A DNA stretch of 64,000 nucleotides, taken from positions 372,001 to 436,000 of the forward strand of contig JAGTJL010000020.1 of NCBI GenBank assembly GCA_020746875.1, given 5' to 3'. The notes under the pieces are model-generated. The model saw only the letters and a program-made list of their open reading frames with translations. It was not told where the DNA came from and did not search any database. Both the position numbers and the translations under genes were made by a program. Shown here one piece after another: positions 1 to 10,189 of this stretch. How positions within the stretch are numbered: position 1 is the first letter of the stretch; each line of letters begins with the position of its first letter. This stretch comes from Rhexocercosporidium sp. MPI-PUGE-AT-0058 (lineage: Eukaryota > Ascomycota > Leotiomycetes > Helotiales).

Positions 1-579
1 ACTCTTGATTCCGGCTTAAGAGTTGCGGCTTCTGAGATTTAATACGCTACTCTTGAAAAACTAATTATAACAAAGGAAGTTATAAGATTAAGTTTAAAAG
101 TTATAAGCTTTAAGGAAATCGACTTAAGAGATAAGGCTCGAAGAGAGGCTCGAAGAGCAAAGAACGATGAGCTCATAAATCGACTAATAATAAAAGATGC
201 TACCGCGACTTGTGAAGTATTAACCGGTAGACTCTTAAGCCTTCTTAGCAAGCTAAAAATTAAGCTTAGTCTTAAGGTTAGTAATCTAGGACTTAAAGGA
301 TTAACGATACCTTCTTAGAGATTACTTATTCTTATTATTAAGCTTCAGCTACCGGAAGATATCTTTTACAATAATAACGGCAGATTATAAAAAAGTGGAT
401 CGAAGAAGGTTAGTTACGTTTCACTTACTTCAAAAGAAGACTTAGACGGAGATAAGTCTCTTATTCTTAAGGCGAAAAACAAGCGTAATGCCGGAGTAAT
501 TTCAGCCCGAGTTACAAAGAAGGGCAAGAAGTACTTCTAAGCCCGGATTATAAGTCGGTATATATTATTAATTAGCTAA
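1..579 (+). pseudogene. Unrecognised degenerate ORF, 5' end outside window
   Basis: Reading frame 1 from base 1 is open apart from a few TAA/TAG codons, at sites that look like former Gln codons. It gives about 190 residues rich in Lys, Arg, Leu and Ser, with a charged stretch (RDKARREARRAKNDEL) that could be helical or coiled-coil. Other frames are far more interrupted. I see no catalytic motif and do not recognise the family. A transposase C-terminus or a Gag-like protein is possible. The sequence does not match the corresponding part of Copia-A copy 2, so it is probably a separate element abutting the Copia-A fragment that starts near 978. Confidence 0.3.
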
Positions 580-977
580 ACTTCTTTCTTTTGTTTATTT
601 CGATATAAGCTGGAAAGGATATTAAAATAGAAAAGTTTAGCGTTATTTTTTTTTTATTTTAAAAAAATATCCTTCTTTTTTTTTCTTTCTTTCTTTCTTT
701 TAATAAGCCGAGTTATAAGCAGGCAGAAGTGGTCGGAGGCGACTACTTATTATAGTTAAGAACGGATATAAAGTGGCGATTCTAGCCAGGAAATGATACT
801 TAAAGCGTTATTTAAGGAATTAAGTATATAACTTTTAAAAGTTTATATAAGAAGCCTTTCCTTTATATAAAATTAGAAGAATTAAATACTTTTCTACTTT
901 AAATCTTAATCCCTTAAAGTTACTAGGCTCCTTGCCTGGTGCCTTGCGCCGTGCTTCCTTCTTTGTTTATTATAGCC
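580..977. other. AT-rich spacer with pyrimidine tract
   Basis: No coding frame is visible. A T-rich run with a short (CTTT)n microsatellite lies at about 645-705. A mixed-composition stretch at about 925-977 ends near where homology to Copia-A begins. It may be the 3' flank of the element at 1-579. No terminal repeats were found. Confidence 0.4.
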
Positions 978-1053
978 TTCATAATAAACTATTCTAGCTT
1001 AAATTAAGGAATTTTAAGAAAAGATTAGATTAATACTTTATATTATAATTATA
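978..1053 (+). pseudogene. Copia-A copy 1, RNase H fragment upstream of the Helitron
   Basis: This segment aligns with 56500-56575 of Copia-A copy 2 with differences that are almost all transitions. It encodes the linker into RNase H (KEF-EKI...LYIIII). The sequence resumes at 7422 without lost or duplicated bases, so 978-1053 and 7422-9964 were contiguous before the Helitron inserted. Similarity stops just upstream of about 978; the rest of the RT is absent or replaced. Confidence 0.7.
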
Positions 1054-1105
1054 CGAGGTCTTGTCCGCGACGGCCTTCCGCAAGCTCCGGGGTCACGGGA
1101 CCTCG
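1054..1105 (-). repeat. Helitron 3'-terminal inverted arms (hairpin)
   Basis: Seven-base arms CGAGGTC (1054-1060) and GACCTCG (1099-1105) are perfect reverse complements bracketing a GC-rich 38-bp loop. A smaller GTC-CGC-GAC hairpin sits at 1063-1071. Helitrons end in a short hairpin just inside the 3' terminus; here the terminal bases themselves are one arm, which is unusual. Confidence 0.55.
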
Positions 1106-1922
1106 CTTCGCCACGGTCTAGAGCACCTCGCTACGAGCCGTAATAATAGTAAACAATAATAATATAATAATATTAAATAAATAACACTTATAAAATCAAC
1201 TTAATATATGAAATATAACACGCTAAAAGTATATAAATAAGCTTTTAATTTCTTTTTATAAAATTTTATTTCTGTAAATAATATTAACGTTAAGTAAGTT
1301 ACGGCTTATTTCAATCTGTTTTCGATCTGTAAGAGATATTAATAGTCCGTAGGATATCTACTCCAATTGCTTTAACTTACGCCACCGGTGCCTCCGCTAC
1401 TCTAGCAGCTTAGACCTACGCTGCCTCGCTAACTCTCCCTCCCCCTCTTCCTTAAATATTTCCTTAATAAGTTTTTCTTTTAATTTACGGTCCGTAAAAA
1501 AGCTAATTAATATCCGTAAGCCCCCCCTCCCCCCAACCTCACCCGCGCTATCCTTGCCCTTTATAAGCTAATTGCCGTCCGCGCCGCCGTATTACGTCCG
1601 GGCCGCACCTTTTCTAATAATCGCTCCTTTAACTTAAAAGCGTAACTTATTTAAATTAATAAGTTTCCTTTTTTTAAATCGATTACAGACCTTTTTTCGT
1701 TTATTACGAATGATTATTAACGTATAAATATATTAATTAACTCGTAATTAAGTAAGTTATGCTTTTAAATTATAAGTATTACCAGAAAAGTGCGGGGCTT
1801 TAAACGTTTTACGTTTAAAATCTTTATTTTTTAAAAAAGTCGTATAATAATTATTATTATAGTAGTAAAAGTGCTCGTTGCTCCCTTCGTAAGTTATATG
1901 ACTTTTTCCTAGCCTTTTTTAG
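1106..1922. other. Helitron 3' region, possible upstream exons
   Basis: This stretch between the terminal hairpin and the clear accessory exons is a mosaic of AT-rich spacer and GC-rich blocks, such as 1381-1445 and 1515-1612. The blocks can be read on the plus strand as Ala/Pro/Arg-rich peptide and may be earlier exons of the accessory gene. A pyrimidine tract ending in AG at 1915-1922 is a plausible splice acceptor. Exon limits are not resolved. Confidence 0.35.
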
Positions 1923-2357
1923 ACTGTAATTAACATTTCCGAATCCGTAAGCCGAGTTACTAGTCCCTCTCCCGCCGCCGCCGCCGCCGCTATTATTATT
2001 ACTGCTACTACTAGTCCTTCTTCTACTTCGGCGGGTCGCTCCCGTCGTCGTAACAATTCTGCGGAGGTCGCTCTTTTAGCAAAGCGTCTTCGATCCGGTA
2101 AGTAATATATTTTCGGACGTAGATTTAGAGATTTTCGGACCGTAACTAACCGTTTTTTAGTCCGCCGGCCCGCCGCCGCTGCTGCCCCTCCCGCCCACCG
2201 CCGCCGCACTCCTTCTTAAAAGGCACGCCGTTTCGCTAAGCTTTATAAAGAGCTAGCGGCTCTTCATGAAGAAGAAGCGGAGGTATTAGAAGATAAAAAG
2301 AAAAAGGATATCTAAGCGGTTCCGGAGTCCTCGCGAGCGGGAAGTCTCGAGTTGTAA
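1923..2357 (+). pseudogene. Helitron accessory gene with intron, unknown function
   Basis: The plus-strand frame from 1923 is open and encodes a Ser/Ala-rich low-complexity segment followed by basic SAGRSRRR. At 2098 a textbook intron begins: GTAAGT at 2098, CTAAC branch site near 2146 and a pyrimidine tract ending in AG at 2160 (63 bp). Joining 2097 to 2161 keeps the frame. Exon 2 is Pro/Ala/Arg-rich, then forms a Glu/Lys-rich probable coiled coil (KLYKELAALHEEEAEVLEDK) and stops at 2355-2357. Only two internal stops occur in exon 2, both at likely Gln codons. The gene is convergent with the helicase. I do not recognise the protein. The minus-strand ORF over the same DNA is a by-product of the GC-rich codons. 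Confidence 0.6.
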
Positions 2358-2399
2358 ATCTTATTAAAGGTCTCTTATAAGAGTATATTTTCTGATTTT

Positions 2400-5300
2400 A
2401 AATAAGAATTAATCTGCTATTATAACTTTCGGACTTACTTTATAATTTACAGACGTATTTTATGACTTTCGGATTATAATATAACTTATAAACCGCCTAT
2501 AATTAAATTAAAATTAACGAATATTTATTAATATCTTTGGAAATATAATATTAAGCGTACGGCTTTTATTTTCTAAAAGTAATAAAACACTTAATCCTTC
2601 TACGTAAGACGTCCGTAATATATTAACGTATAATTACCCGTATATAAATATAAGCGTCCGTAAATCTAATTTAATTATATAAAACGATTAACCTTACGAC
2701 TTATTAATCGTTATCGTAAAGTATAAACGAACCGGAAACTACTTACAACTAAGTTTAATACTTAAACTCTTATTCGTTGCGATTAACTTAATACGTAATA
2801 ATACTCGTAACTTTTCGTTAAAGTCACCTCTTAATAATCGAGCTTTAATATAATATCTTCGTAAACTCGTTACGATTAAGCGAGACCCGTTATATAAATC
2901 TTCCGGCTAATTAAGATTCTGTAAAAAAAAAATAAACGTATCGACTTTAAGATATAATTATAATAGAAGTAACGAAAGCATATTAATATTTTATAAAACT
3001 TTTATAAGAAATTAATATAATTCGTTTTCTGTTACGTTTACGTTTATAACGTATATATTTATGGATTAATACGTTCGTATTTAACCTAAGAAACGATTAA
3101 TAATTATTTCGTTAAGCTCCGTAATAGTCGTATTTAAAGTCGAGAGTATATAACATCCGCTGAATATATTAAAGTCTCTTGCGGCCCGTAATAAAAGGTC
3201 TTGCGAGTAAACGTAATTAATTAAGCCCGAAACCTTAATCGGTTAATAAATATATTCGGGAATTGTAATTAAGTGCTTTTGAGCCGGATTATACGGCATA
3301 TTATTAACTTAATTCACGAATTCCGCACCGTAAGCTCTTTCGCGGACCCGCATATTAATCTATAAAGTAATACGCTTTAGTCGCGGCTAAATAAACGACT
3401 TTTATAAGCAAGCGCTGATAATATCAGCTCGTATACTATTCGGAACAACTAATAAGATCTATACAAAGTCGTCTTTTAAGATTACGAGTACTCCGCTAAA
3501 TAATATATTATTTGTAGAACCTCGTAAATCAATTAATAAGCGGTAAATAACTTTAAAATAATACTTATATTACATTAACACTTCGTCCTAAATAATTAAA
3601 TCCGCGTTACGGAATAATTAAGCGAGTAGACTTTATTTAATAATATTACTTACGGACTACTCGTGTAAATCGATTAAGATCTTGAATTAAAAGTAAGACG
3701 TACGTCCGTCAAGTAGTAATAAGGCCGTAATACCCGTAAAAATAACGCAAAAAACGGTTTTTTCTTAACTTCGATAATAATAATATAAAGTCTTATAAAA
3801 AAACGTTTTTCTAAAGCTTCCTTAACTTTAAGTATAAAAGTAAGCCGTTTACAAGTCCGTAATAATCGCATTCGTGATCTCCGTAAACGCCGCTTACTAA
3901 TCCGCGTTTAATTAACTTATTATTTCTGCAGCGCGCGTCGCTAGATCGTCTTATTGTATTCTTATCGTCCACTCGGCGTATTTACGGGACTAATCCTACC
4001 CGTTTATCGGCAAACCATACTCTATAAGAGCCTATTATAAGTCTATAAGTCTTTAGCCGAGGAGGAATAAGCTGTAATCGTATTACGGATTAAGAAGTAA
4101 TAAAAGTTATTTTAATTTTAAGCTTAATCAGTGAATCAAGTCGTCATAAAAGTATATTTTATACTTCTCTTAAACAGCTTACAGATCCGTAATCTCTTAT
4201 TAGCGAATCCCGGTTAGGAAAAGCGTCCGTAAACCGCGGCTAAAAGTAAAGAGAACTGCCTTATTAAAACAATAATATTACTCTTAATTATCTTCGGCTA
4301 ACCCGCGCGCAATATAAGCGGCTTAATACGTTTAATACGTAACCCCTCCGTAATTATATAAATCCTCGAACGACTTCGCGCCGCGGACGACCGTAAGAAG
4401 TAGCCGTAAATAGAACCGCTCGCCCGTAACAAGGCTGCAATAATATATTCAGCCGATCCGATTCTCGCTTCTCTTACAAAGAGTCTATTCGTGGAGCCGT
4501 GGATTCTATACGTAATAAGCCGGAAACTCAGAATAAAGCTAAAAGCCCGCTTCCGAGTAGTCCGTATTATATTTAAAATAAGCTATAAGCGTAAAACAAG
4601 CTGTATTTCGTTTTGCGGCTAGCTCGTCGGGCAGAATATTATCCGGAAAATATATAGCTTATTCTCTTTATAAATGGACCGTTAAGTATTATACTAAAAG
4701 GTGTTCTTAATAAGTAAGAAACTTAAATAACCGCTAAATCGCTTCCGGAGGATTTACGTATTATACTTATACGTAACGAGTAATTTTATCGTCTATATTT
4801 AAGATTATTAAAGTAATATAATCCGCACCTTTATATACGTACTTATAAATATACTTAATAGCCTGAACCGATCCGTAAACTTTTACGTTAATATACGCTT
4901 AATACTTATTAAGAAGATACGGGTTATATAATATTACTTAGTAATTATCGAGAATCACGTCTTAATTATACTTGCGGACCGTAAAAGTACGGCCTTCGTT
5001 TATACGGCGGTATTCAGGGTACCTATCTTTATTCACTTAAGTGAACGGCTAGAATTTCTTTAAAAATCGCTTTTAATACGTTAGCGGACCGTTAGCATAT
5101 ATACGGGCTATATAAGAAGCGGTAGGAAAGTCTCGCTTATATAGCCCGTGAATTATATATATAAGAATTAACTCCCGTAACTCGCTCGTAAGACTTATAG
5201 CTTTATTCGGAAGCTCTGCTAATATAATCTCGTCTATTATTATAAGTAATAAGTAATTAGCGATAAGTTATAAAAAGAAAAGCAAGTATAAATAAAATAA

Positions 5301-7010
5301 ATCACGCTTTTAATACTCAATAATATACACGTAAGCAGCGTATTTTCTAAAAAGCCTTTTTTTAATATCGCTTAATAGCTCTATAACCTTTAAGTGAAAT
5401 ACGCGAGTAATTAAATTAAGCCGGTTTATAAGTTATTAATTTACTTTAAGTTTACGGACGATTTCCGGCTATCGTAAGTTAGCCGTAGCCGTAATAAAGA
5501 GAGTTAGCTATCCGAAAAAATAAACGATTATTATAAAATCTTAAAATAATTATTACATAAAGCGATCCCTTCTTATAAAAGAAAACGGAAGAATATAACG
5601 GCGGCTAAGATCTTTTAGATTTACGTCCTCGCGGATTAAGGCGTTTATAAGCCTTTTATATACGTTTGCACGGATCTTCGTTTGATTCGTCCGTAATTAA
5701 TTTAAGCGTATAATCTTATATACGATATACGCGTCGACTACGTATTATTAAAAAAGTCGATTGGCGTAAAAGAAAGCGGACTATTTATGGCGCTATACGT
5801 ATAGCCGAAACTTATAAAAAAGCTATTATAAAAGCTGTAATTACTTGCGGATCTTCCGGCGGTCGCAAAGCTTTAAGGACTAATACCAGCCGTATTCGTC
5901 GTATAAGAAAAGAAAGACGTAATATAACGGCATATACGCAGCCGACGTAACTAGGACTCGATAAAGAAGCGGTCTATTACAGTTAAGTTCGCGGACCGCA
6001 AAAATCACGTCCCGTCGGCTAATCTTATTATATTTATTAAGAAGGATTCTAATTAACTCTTTTATAACAAGTAGATTCTCTCGCCGCTTATTAGCTCCGG
6101 TTTAAAGAATTAAACGTATTTGCGGGCTAAGAACGATCCAAAAGTTGCCGTCTTACGTCCGTAAACGCTCCCGCGCTATCTTATAAACTTATATAAATAA
6201 ATTCTAGTCCGTAATTATCTCGTATAAGTCGCGAAAGATAATAATATTAAATTGCGGATCGAATTCCCGGCGAATATCCGTCGTATAATTAAGGCCGTAA
6301 AAGAATAACTGCGTAAAAGCAGGGGTTTCTTGCGAGCCGAGAATTAACGGTCCTTAAAAGTAATAGAACTCTTCGTGAGCCGTATAAAAGTTGACTCCTC
6401 GCGTTAAGTCGATACGGTCGTCCTTGCTAATGCTTACAGACGTAAACGCTAACGCTTAATTATAACTGCAAATCTTCGTCCGAAAAGCGTTACTTCGCGA
6501 GTTTATACCGTCTAAAAGCTTCCGTAAAATATTAGGAAAAGGCCGCAAGAACTCTAATACCGCATCGCCTTTCTTATAGTAGAATTTAAACTCTCCGCGA
6601 GTAGCTTCGCCGATCTAATATAACGTAGTATACTCCTTATACTTAATATTTATATAGCCGACGTCTAGCGGCTTTATAAGTGCAAATACAGACCGGAAAC
6701 CGAAAAGAATTACCCGTAAAACGACTAGTAAAAGAGTAAGAGGGTTATTCGGGGGAGGAAAAGTAACTAAGGGAAAAGAAAGTAATAAAAAGCGGTCCTT
6801 AATTAATAAAGGAGGCGCGGGAGGCTTTTCTACGGCCGGTAAAGGAAGAGGAGGAGAAAGAGGAGAAAGGTAATCCGTAAGCGCTTAAGCGGCTTCGATT
6901 TCAGCGCGCGTTCGACGACGACGTTTTGCAGATCGCGAATTATCCGTAAGAGCTACAACAGAGCCGCTACGGGTTTGTCGAGGAGCATTAGGATCGATTT
7001 CCTCTAGTAG
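2400..7010 (-). pseudogene. Helitron Rep-helicase (Helitron_like_N plus PIF1 helicase), degenerate
   Basis: Read from about 7010 leftward. The N-terminus is basic (RSAKRRRRTRAEIEAAQ at about 6890-6945). At about 5640-5790 the Helitron_like_N signature is plain: RLF--YVVDAY followed by LRTNQTKIRANVYKRL. The PIF1-like helicase starts near 3950 with LNADQQAAFTEI-NAI, a damaged Walker A (KTFFYKTLYYYYR), SIGIAAL-like CVTSTGITALLLPDGRTSYS, and a Walker B remnant (DLII-DEV) near 3560. Known Helitron proteins use a Rep endonuclease and helicase for rolling-circle transposition. Many TAA/TAG codons and frame breaks make this a pseudogene. Boundaries are approximate. Confidence 0.85.
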
Positions 7011-7421
7011 TTAGCGTAAAAGTCGATTCGACTAAAGGTTAAGTCAATTAACGGCCCGAAATTACTTATAGCGGATATACCTTATACCTGTTACACGTCT
7101 TATATTGAGCACTAAGTCGATTAGTAATAAAGTCAGTTATAGGTCGGTTTTGTTTGCAATTAATATACTAAATTAGAGGAGAAGAGTCTATTATAAGGTC
7201 GTTAGCGCTATTAGCTGTGTTATAATTAAAAAAGAACGCGTTTAAACGCGATAATAAGTTTATAGGCACGTCACGGCTTCTTACGGGTATTCCCGGCTAG
7301 TAAACCGAGGATTTTAGTATTCCTGCGGGTAGCTCGTGCGGGCGGGTGCGGCCAATCAGCGCACTTCACGTGACCCGTTTTTTTTAAAAAGTGATCCACA
7401 AATCGCTCAATATCATATAGA
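7011..7421. other. Helitron 5' leader
   Basis: No coding frame is visible between the helicase N-terminus and the 5'-TC terminus. It contains a GC-rich block (about 7320-7375) with CACGTGAC, a T-run and an AT-rich end. Promoter elements for the minus-strand helicase would lie here, but none can be assigned. Confidence 0.4.
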
Positions 7422-8057
7422 TTACGTATAAACGTCACTTTTACTACTTTAAGGCTTTCTCACTTTTTAATTAATTCTTCTTAAGAGCACCTAACTATAG
7501 TTAATTAAATAATTCGCTACCTTTTCGACACTCATTTTTTAGCGATTACTTACAGTTATAAATTGCGCGACTCCTACCTTATAATAACATTAAATACTTC
7601 TTTTATAAATAATATTAAAATAAAGCAGTCTTTTAATAAATATATTTTCATACTTTTTAAAGGTTTAATCTTTTAAAAAACAACTTTATAAAATATAATT
7701 ACTACGTCTATAATATAAGCAAAGCTTCTTAAAATTAAGCGCATTAATAAGGAACTTATAATACTTTAATAATTCTTTTAAAAATTACGCCTTAATATAA
7801 AAGCAGCTTAAACAATTTTCTATAATAATTAATAAATAATTTAATTAATCGTTAAAAAAAATTAACGTATTTTTATTAAGTTACGCCACATTAATATTCA
7901 GAATATGTAATTACGCTAAGAGTTTTAAAAAAACACTTTTATAATAAAATATCTTCTTATAAGTTATATACCGACTAACGGACTTATTAAAAACCTTTTT
8001 CGGCAGAAATTTAAAGCATTTATTACTCTTATTAACTTAATAAATATTCGTACTTAA
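7422..8057 (+). pseudogene. Copia-A copy 1 RNase H (3' end of pol)
   Basis: The plus-strand frame continues from 1053. It has the Copia RNase H order: (D)VAF-TLRLSHFL, a degenerate A-S-D-ASF segment, TTS---AKLL (former TTSTTEAELL), the LRHINIQNM-L segment and PTNGLIKNLFRQKF (former ADGLTK tail). It ends at TAA 8055-8057. Stops sit at Gln/Trp positions. It shares its C-terminal end with copy 2 (ends 57211). Confidence 0.85.
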
Positions 8058-8404
8058 TTAAAATAACTCCTGTAAAAAACTCGCTTTAAAGTAATCTTTT
8101 ATATATATTCTTTACTTTTCATTTATTCTTAAAGTAATTATATAATAAGCTTACCTTTTAATTAAAGAGCTTTATTTATATTATTATATATTTCTTTATA
8201 AAATTCTCTTTTATAAATTTCTATTTATAATTTTATTTTATTAAAAATTAATTAAGCTTAAGAATATAAATTACTATATTTTAAAAAATCAATTACTTTT
8301 AACAATTCTTTAATTTAAAAGTAAACGTAAACTTTAATTTTTAAAATATAAAAGAACACTTAAAAAATAAGAGGTTCTTAAGCCTTAAAAAATAAAAGAA
8401 TAAC
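8058..8404. other. AT-rich spacer between convergent genes
   Basis: Lies between the pol stop (plus) and the stop of the antisense gene (minus), so it is a convergent 3' region. The matching stretch in copy 2 is 57212-57558. No conserved frame in either strand. Confidence 0.5.
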
Positions 8405-9524
8405 TTATTTATTAAAAAAAAGAAGGCTTAAAACCTCCCGAACTAATTCGCCTAAAGCATTAGTTATTACATTAACTAATTCCTTAACATAAGTAACTTA
8501 AGCCTCTTACTTAGGAATAAAAATAACTCCACGAGTAGACATAGCCTGAAAAGCCAAAACGCTAAGACCTAGGCCATAGGCGCGAACAGCTTTAGCAACA
8601 GCCTCAGCAGCAGCAGCTTTAATAATAACAATAGTAACAAAATAATCAATTACTCCCTTACTACCCTTCTTAATAAAAAGAACACTTATAGCGATAGTAA
8701 TCTTCTTTTTAATAACATAAACATAAGTTATAAAAGCAGCTAAAGGCTCTTCTTTTTCTTTTAAAAAATTAACTAAATTAGTTTAATTTTTTAAAAATAA
8801 AGCGAATAATTTATCGTTCTCCTTATTATTATTATCTTCATTATTACTTTTAAATCTATTAATAGCTCTTAAAGTAACTCTATTACTAAAACTAATAGCA
8901 GCGCTAGTAGTAACAACTCTATTAATATTACTACCCTTAAGGGCGGCACGGACCGGGATTCTTAATTACTTTAATTCCTAAAAAAATCAATAATAAATTA
9001 AAAAGTAAAAAAGAAGTAATTAAATTAACTTATCTTTTTGCCAATTTTATTTTCTAACGTATTACAATATATAAAAAAAGGAGCTTAAGCAGCAGCGAGA
9101 GTAATTACGCACTTATAGCCGGACAAATAAGCGAAGTAATAAACACTCTTTTTAACGATATCGTAGCATTAACTATTACCTTTTATTTAAAAGGCGCTAT
9201 TAATATAATCTAAATAAACTATTATATAAGTACCTATTAACTACTTTAAAACTCAGGGAATAACAGCGGCACGGCGAAAAGCGGGGGCGGGGACAAAAGT
9301 AATTAATAGTCGTGCCTTAACGACGACTTTCTTCTTATTATTAATAATAGCCTTAACCTATTATAAGTCAGCGGTTATTCTTTAATTAATTAATTCTTAA
9401 TTAAGTCGATCTCCGATTAATAAATCGAAACCAATAGATCGAAAATCGAACTACTTACTTTACTCTAGCGAGTAGATCGTCGTTCTATTATGACGATTCT
9501 GGCGGAGCGCTTAAAGACACCCAT
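8405..9524 (-). pseudogene. Antisense accessory gene of Copia-A (copy 1), three exons
   Basis: Minus strand. Exon 1 is 9524-9459 (ATG, 22 codons, MGVFKRSARIV start). Exon 2 is 9357-9034 (108 codons). Exon 3 is 8977-8405 (191 codons with stop). Intron 1 (GTAAGT...CTGAC...AG, 101 bp) and intron 2 (donor decayed to ATAAGT, acceptor TTTTTTTAG, 56 bp) are both phase 0. Together they give 963 bp, 320 codons plus stop, interrupted only at likely Gln/Trp codons. Exon 2 has a Pro/Ala/Arg patch, then a Cys-rich patch (CYDIVKKSVYYFAYLSGYKC) in which several Tyr are probably former Cys. Exon 3 is Ala/Val-rich and ends ELVREVLSLLFFNK. Copy 2 has the same exon 1 and 2 lengths. It lies antisense to gag-pol between RNase H and the LTR. 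Function unknown; the Cys patch could bind zinc. Confidence 0.72.
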
Positions 9525-9780
9525 AGTGTCAAAGGGAGCAGTTGGTTAATTAATTAATAGATTGATTAAGTGATAAATCGAGAGCAGTCGATCTGTGTGT
9601 TATCGAGTGTTTACAGGTTCAGGTTTAATAAGAAAATCGTTAGTTTATGTAATTAGGTTATTTACTTAATTACCGTATATAAGTGAATTTATTTACTTAA
9701 TTCTTTTTTATTATTTACTCTCGCTTAATACAGCCAATTATAATAATAGTAGCTTATTACTATTAATTGCCTAAGGGGTG
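9525..9780. other. Copia-A pre-LTR region
   Basis: Contains the putative promoter side of the antisense gene and, next to the LTR, the polypurine tract AAGGGGTG (9773-9780) that primes plus-strand DNA. It aligns with 58689-58948 in copy 2. No other coding frame is seen. Confidence 0.5.
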
Positions 9781-9964
9781 TGTCGTATAAGCACAGACAG
9801 CCGCTCTCTTAGCACTTCACGTGACCTAATTAAGTTCTACTACTGTAGACCGCCTTCAAAAGAATAACTGTCTTCTCCTGATTTTTAGAGCTTTTAAAAG
9901 AATAATTAATTACTTTAATTCAATTATAATTGCTTATAATTCTTTAATCCACTTCTACACCACA
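9781..9964 (+). repeat. Copia-A copy 1 3' LTR, 184 bp
   Basis: Starts TGTCGTATAAGCACAG and ends CTTCTACACCACA. It is exactly as long as the two LTRs of copy 2 (51212-51395 and 58949-59132) and aligns with them throughout. This copy keeps the terminal CCACA that has become TTATA in the 5' LTR of copy 2, a RIP change. Confidence 0.92.
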
Positions 9965-10189
9965 TCTTTTTAATATAAAAAATATTAATTTAATAATTAA
10001 CTTTCTGGCTATTATTAAGCTTAATTCCTTTCTTTAGCTTAATGTTTATAATTTTAACCGCTATTTTAATAACGCTTTAAAAAACAATAGTTTTAAAAGG
10101 GGAATTTAAAGTCGACTTATTATTAATTACTAAAGTTTACTTAATCGATATACCTTAAGGACCGAGTCACAAGTAATACTCTTTAACGC

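Larger units (their letters stand above)
1054..7421 (-). mobile_element. Helitron (rolling-circle transposon), 6368 bp
   Basis: The minus strand encodes a degenerate Helitron replication protein with a PIF1-type helicase. Comparison with the uninterrupted Copia-A copy 2 (around 56564-56585) defines both edges: host sequence ends at A1053 and resumes at T7422. The element therefore sits between A and T with no target duplication, as Helitrons do. Its 5' end on the minus strand is TCTATATGATATTGAGC, with the expected TC. Its 3' end is GACCTCG, so the terminus is CTCG and not the usual CTRR. A second, small spliced gene lies near the 3' end on the plus strand. RIP-type stops run throughout, so the element is dead. 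It is among the latest insertions in the window. Confidence 0.88.
7422..9964 (+). mobile_element. Copia-A copy 1, 3' part with 3' LTR
   Basis: This segment aligns end to end with 56576-59132, the 3' part of Copia-A copy 2. It holds the rest of RNase H (plus), an antisense spliced gene (minus), a polypurine tract AAGGGGTG (9773-9780) and a 184-bp 3' LTR. The 5' half is outside the window or lost. The next 5 bp, TCTTT (9965-9969), match the intact insertion site in Gypsy-B copy 2 (37160 onward), so TCTTT is the predicted target duplication. Confidence 0.88.

Noticed and set aside
645..705. T-rich tract as a terminator
   Set aside because: This is eukaryotic repeat DNA; the tract is a simple CTTT microsatellite with no hairpin or flanking gene to end.
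1919..2209. 96-residue minus-strand ORF rich in Arg and Ala
   Set aside because: It is the complement of the GC-rich plus-strand exons, which have splice signals that preserve frame; the minus frame has no such support.
3674..3871. 65-residue minus-strand ORF in the Helitron
   Set aside because: Not in the frame that carries the PIF1 helicase motifs around it.
7355..7375. GCAC-TTCACGTGACC resembling part of the Copia-A LTR
   Set aside because: Similarity is too short and lies inside the Helitron 5' leader; no LTR ends nearby.
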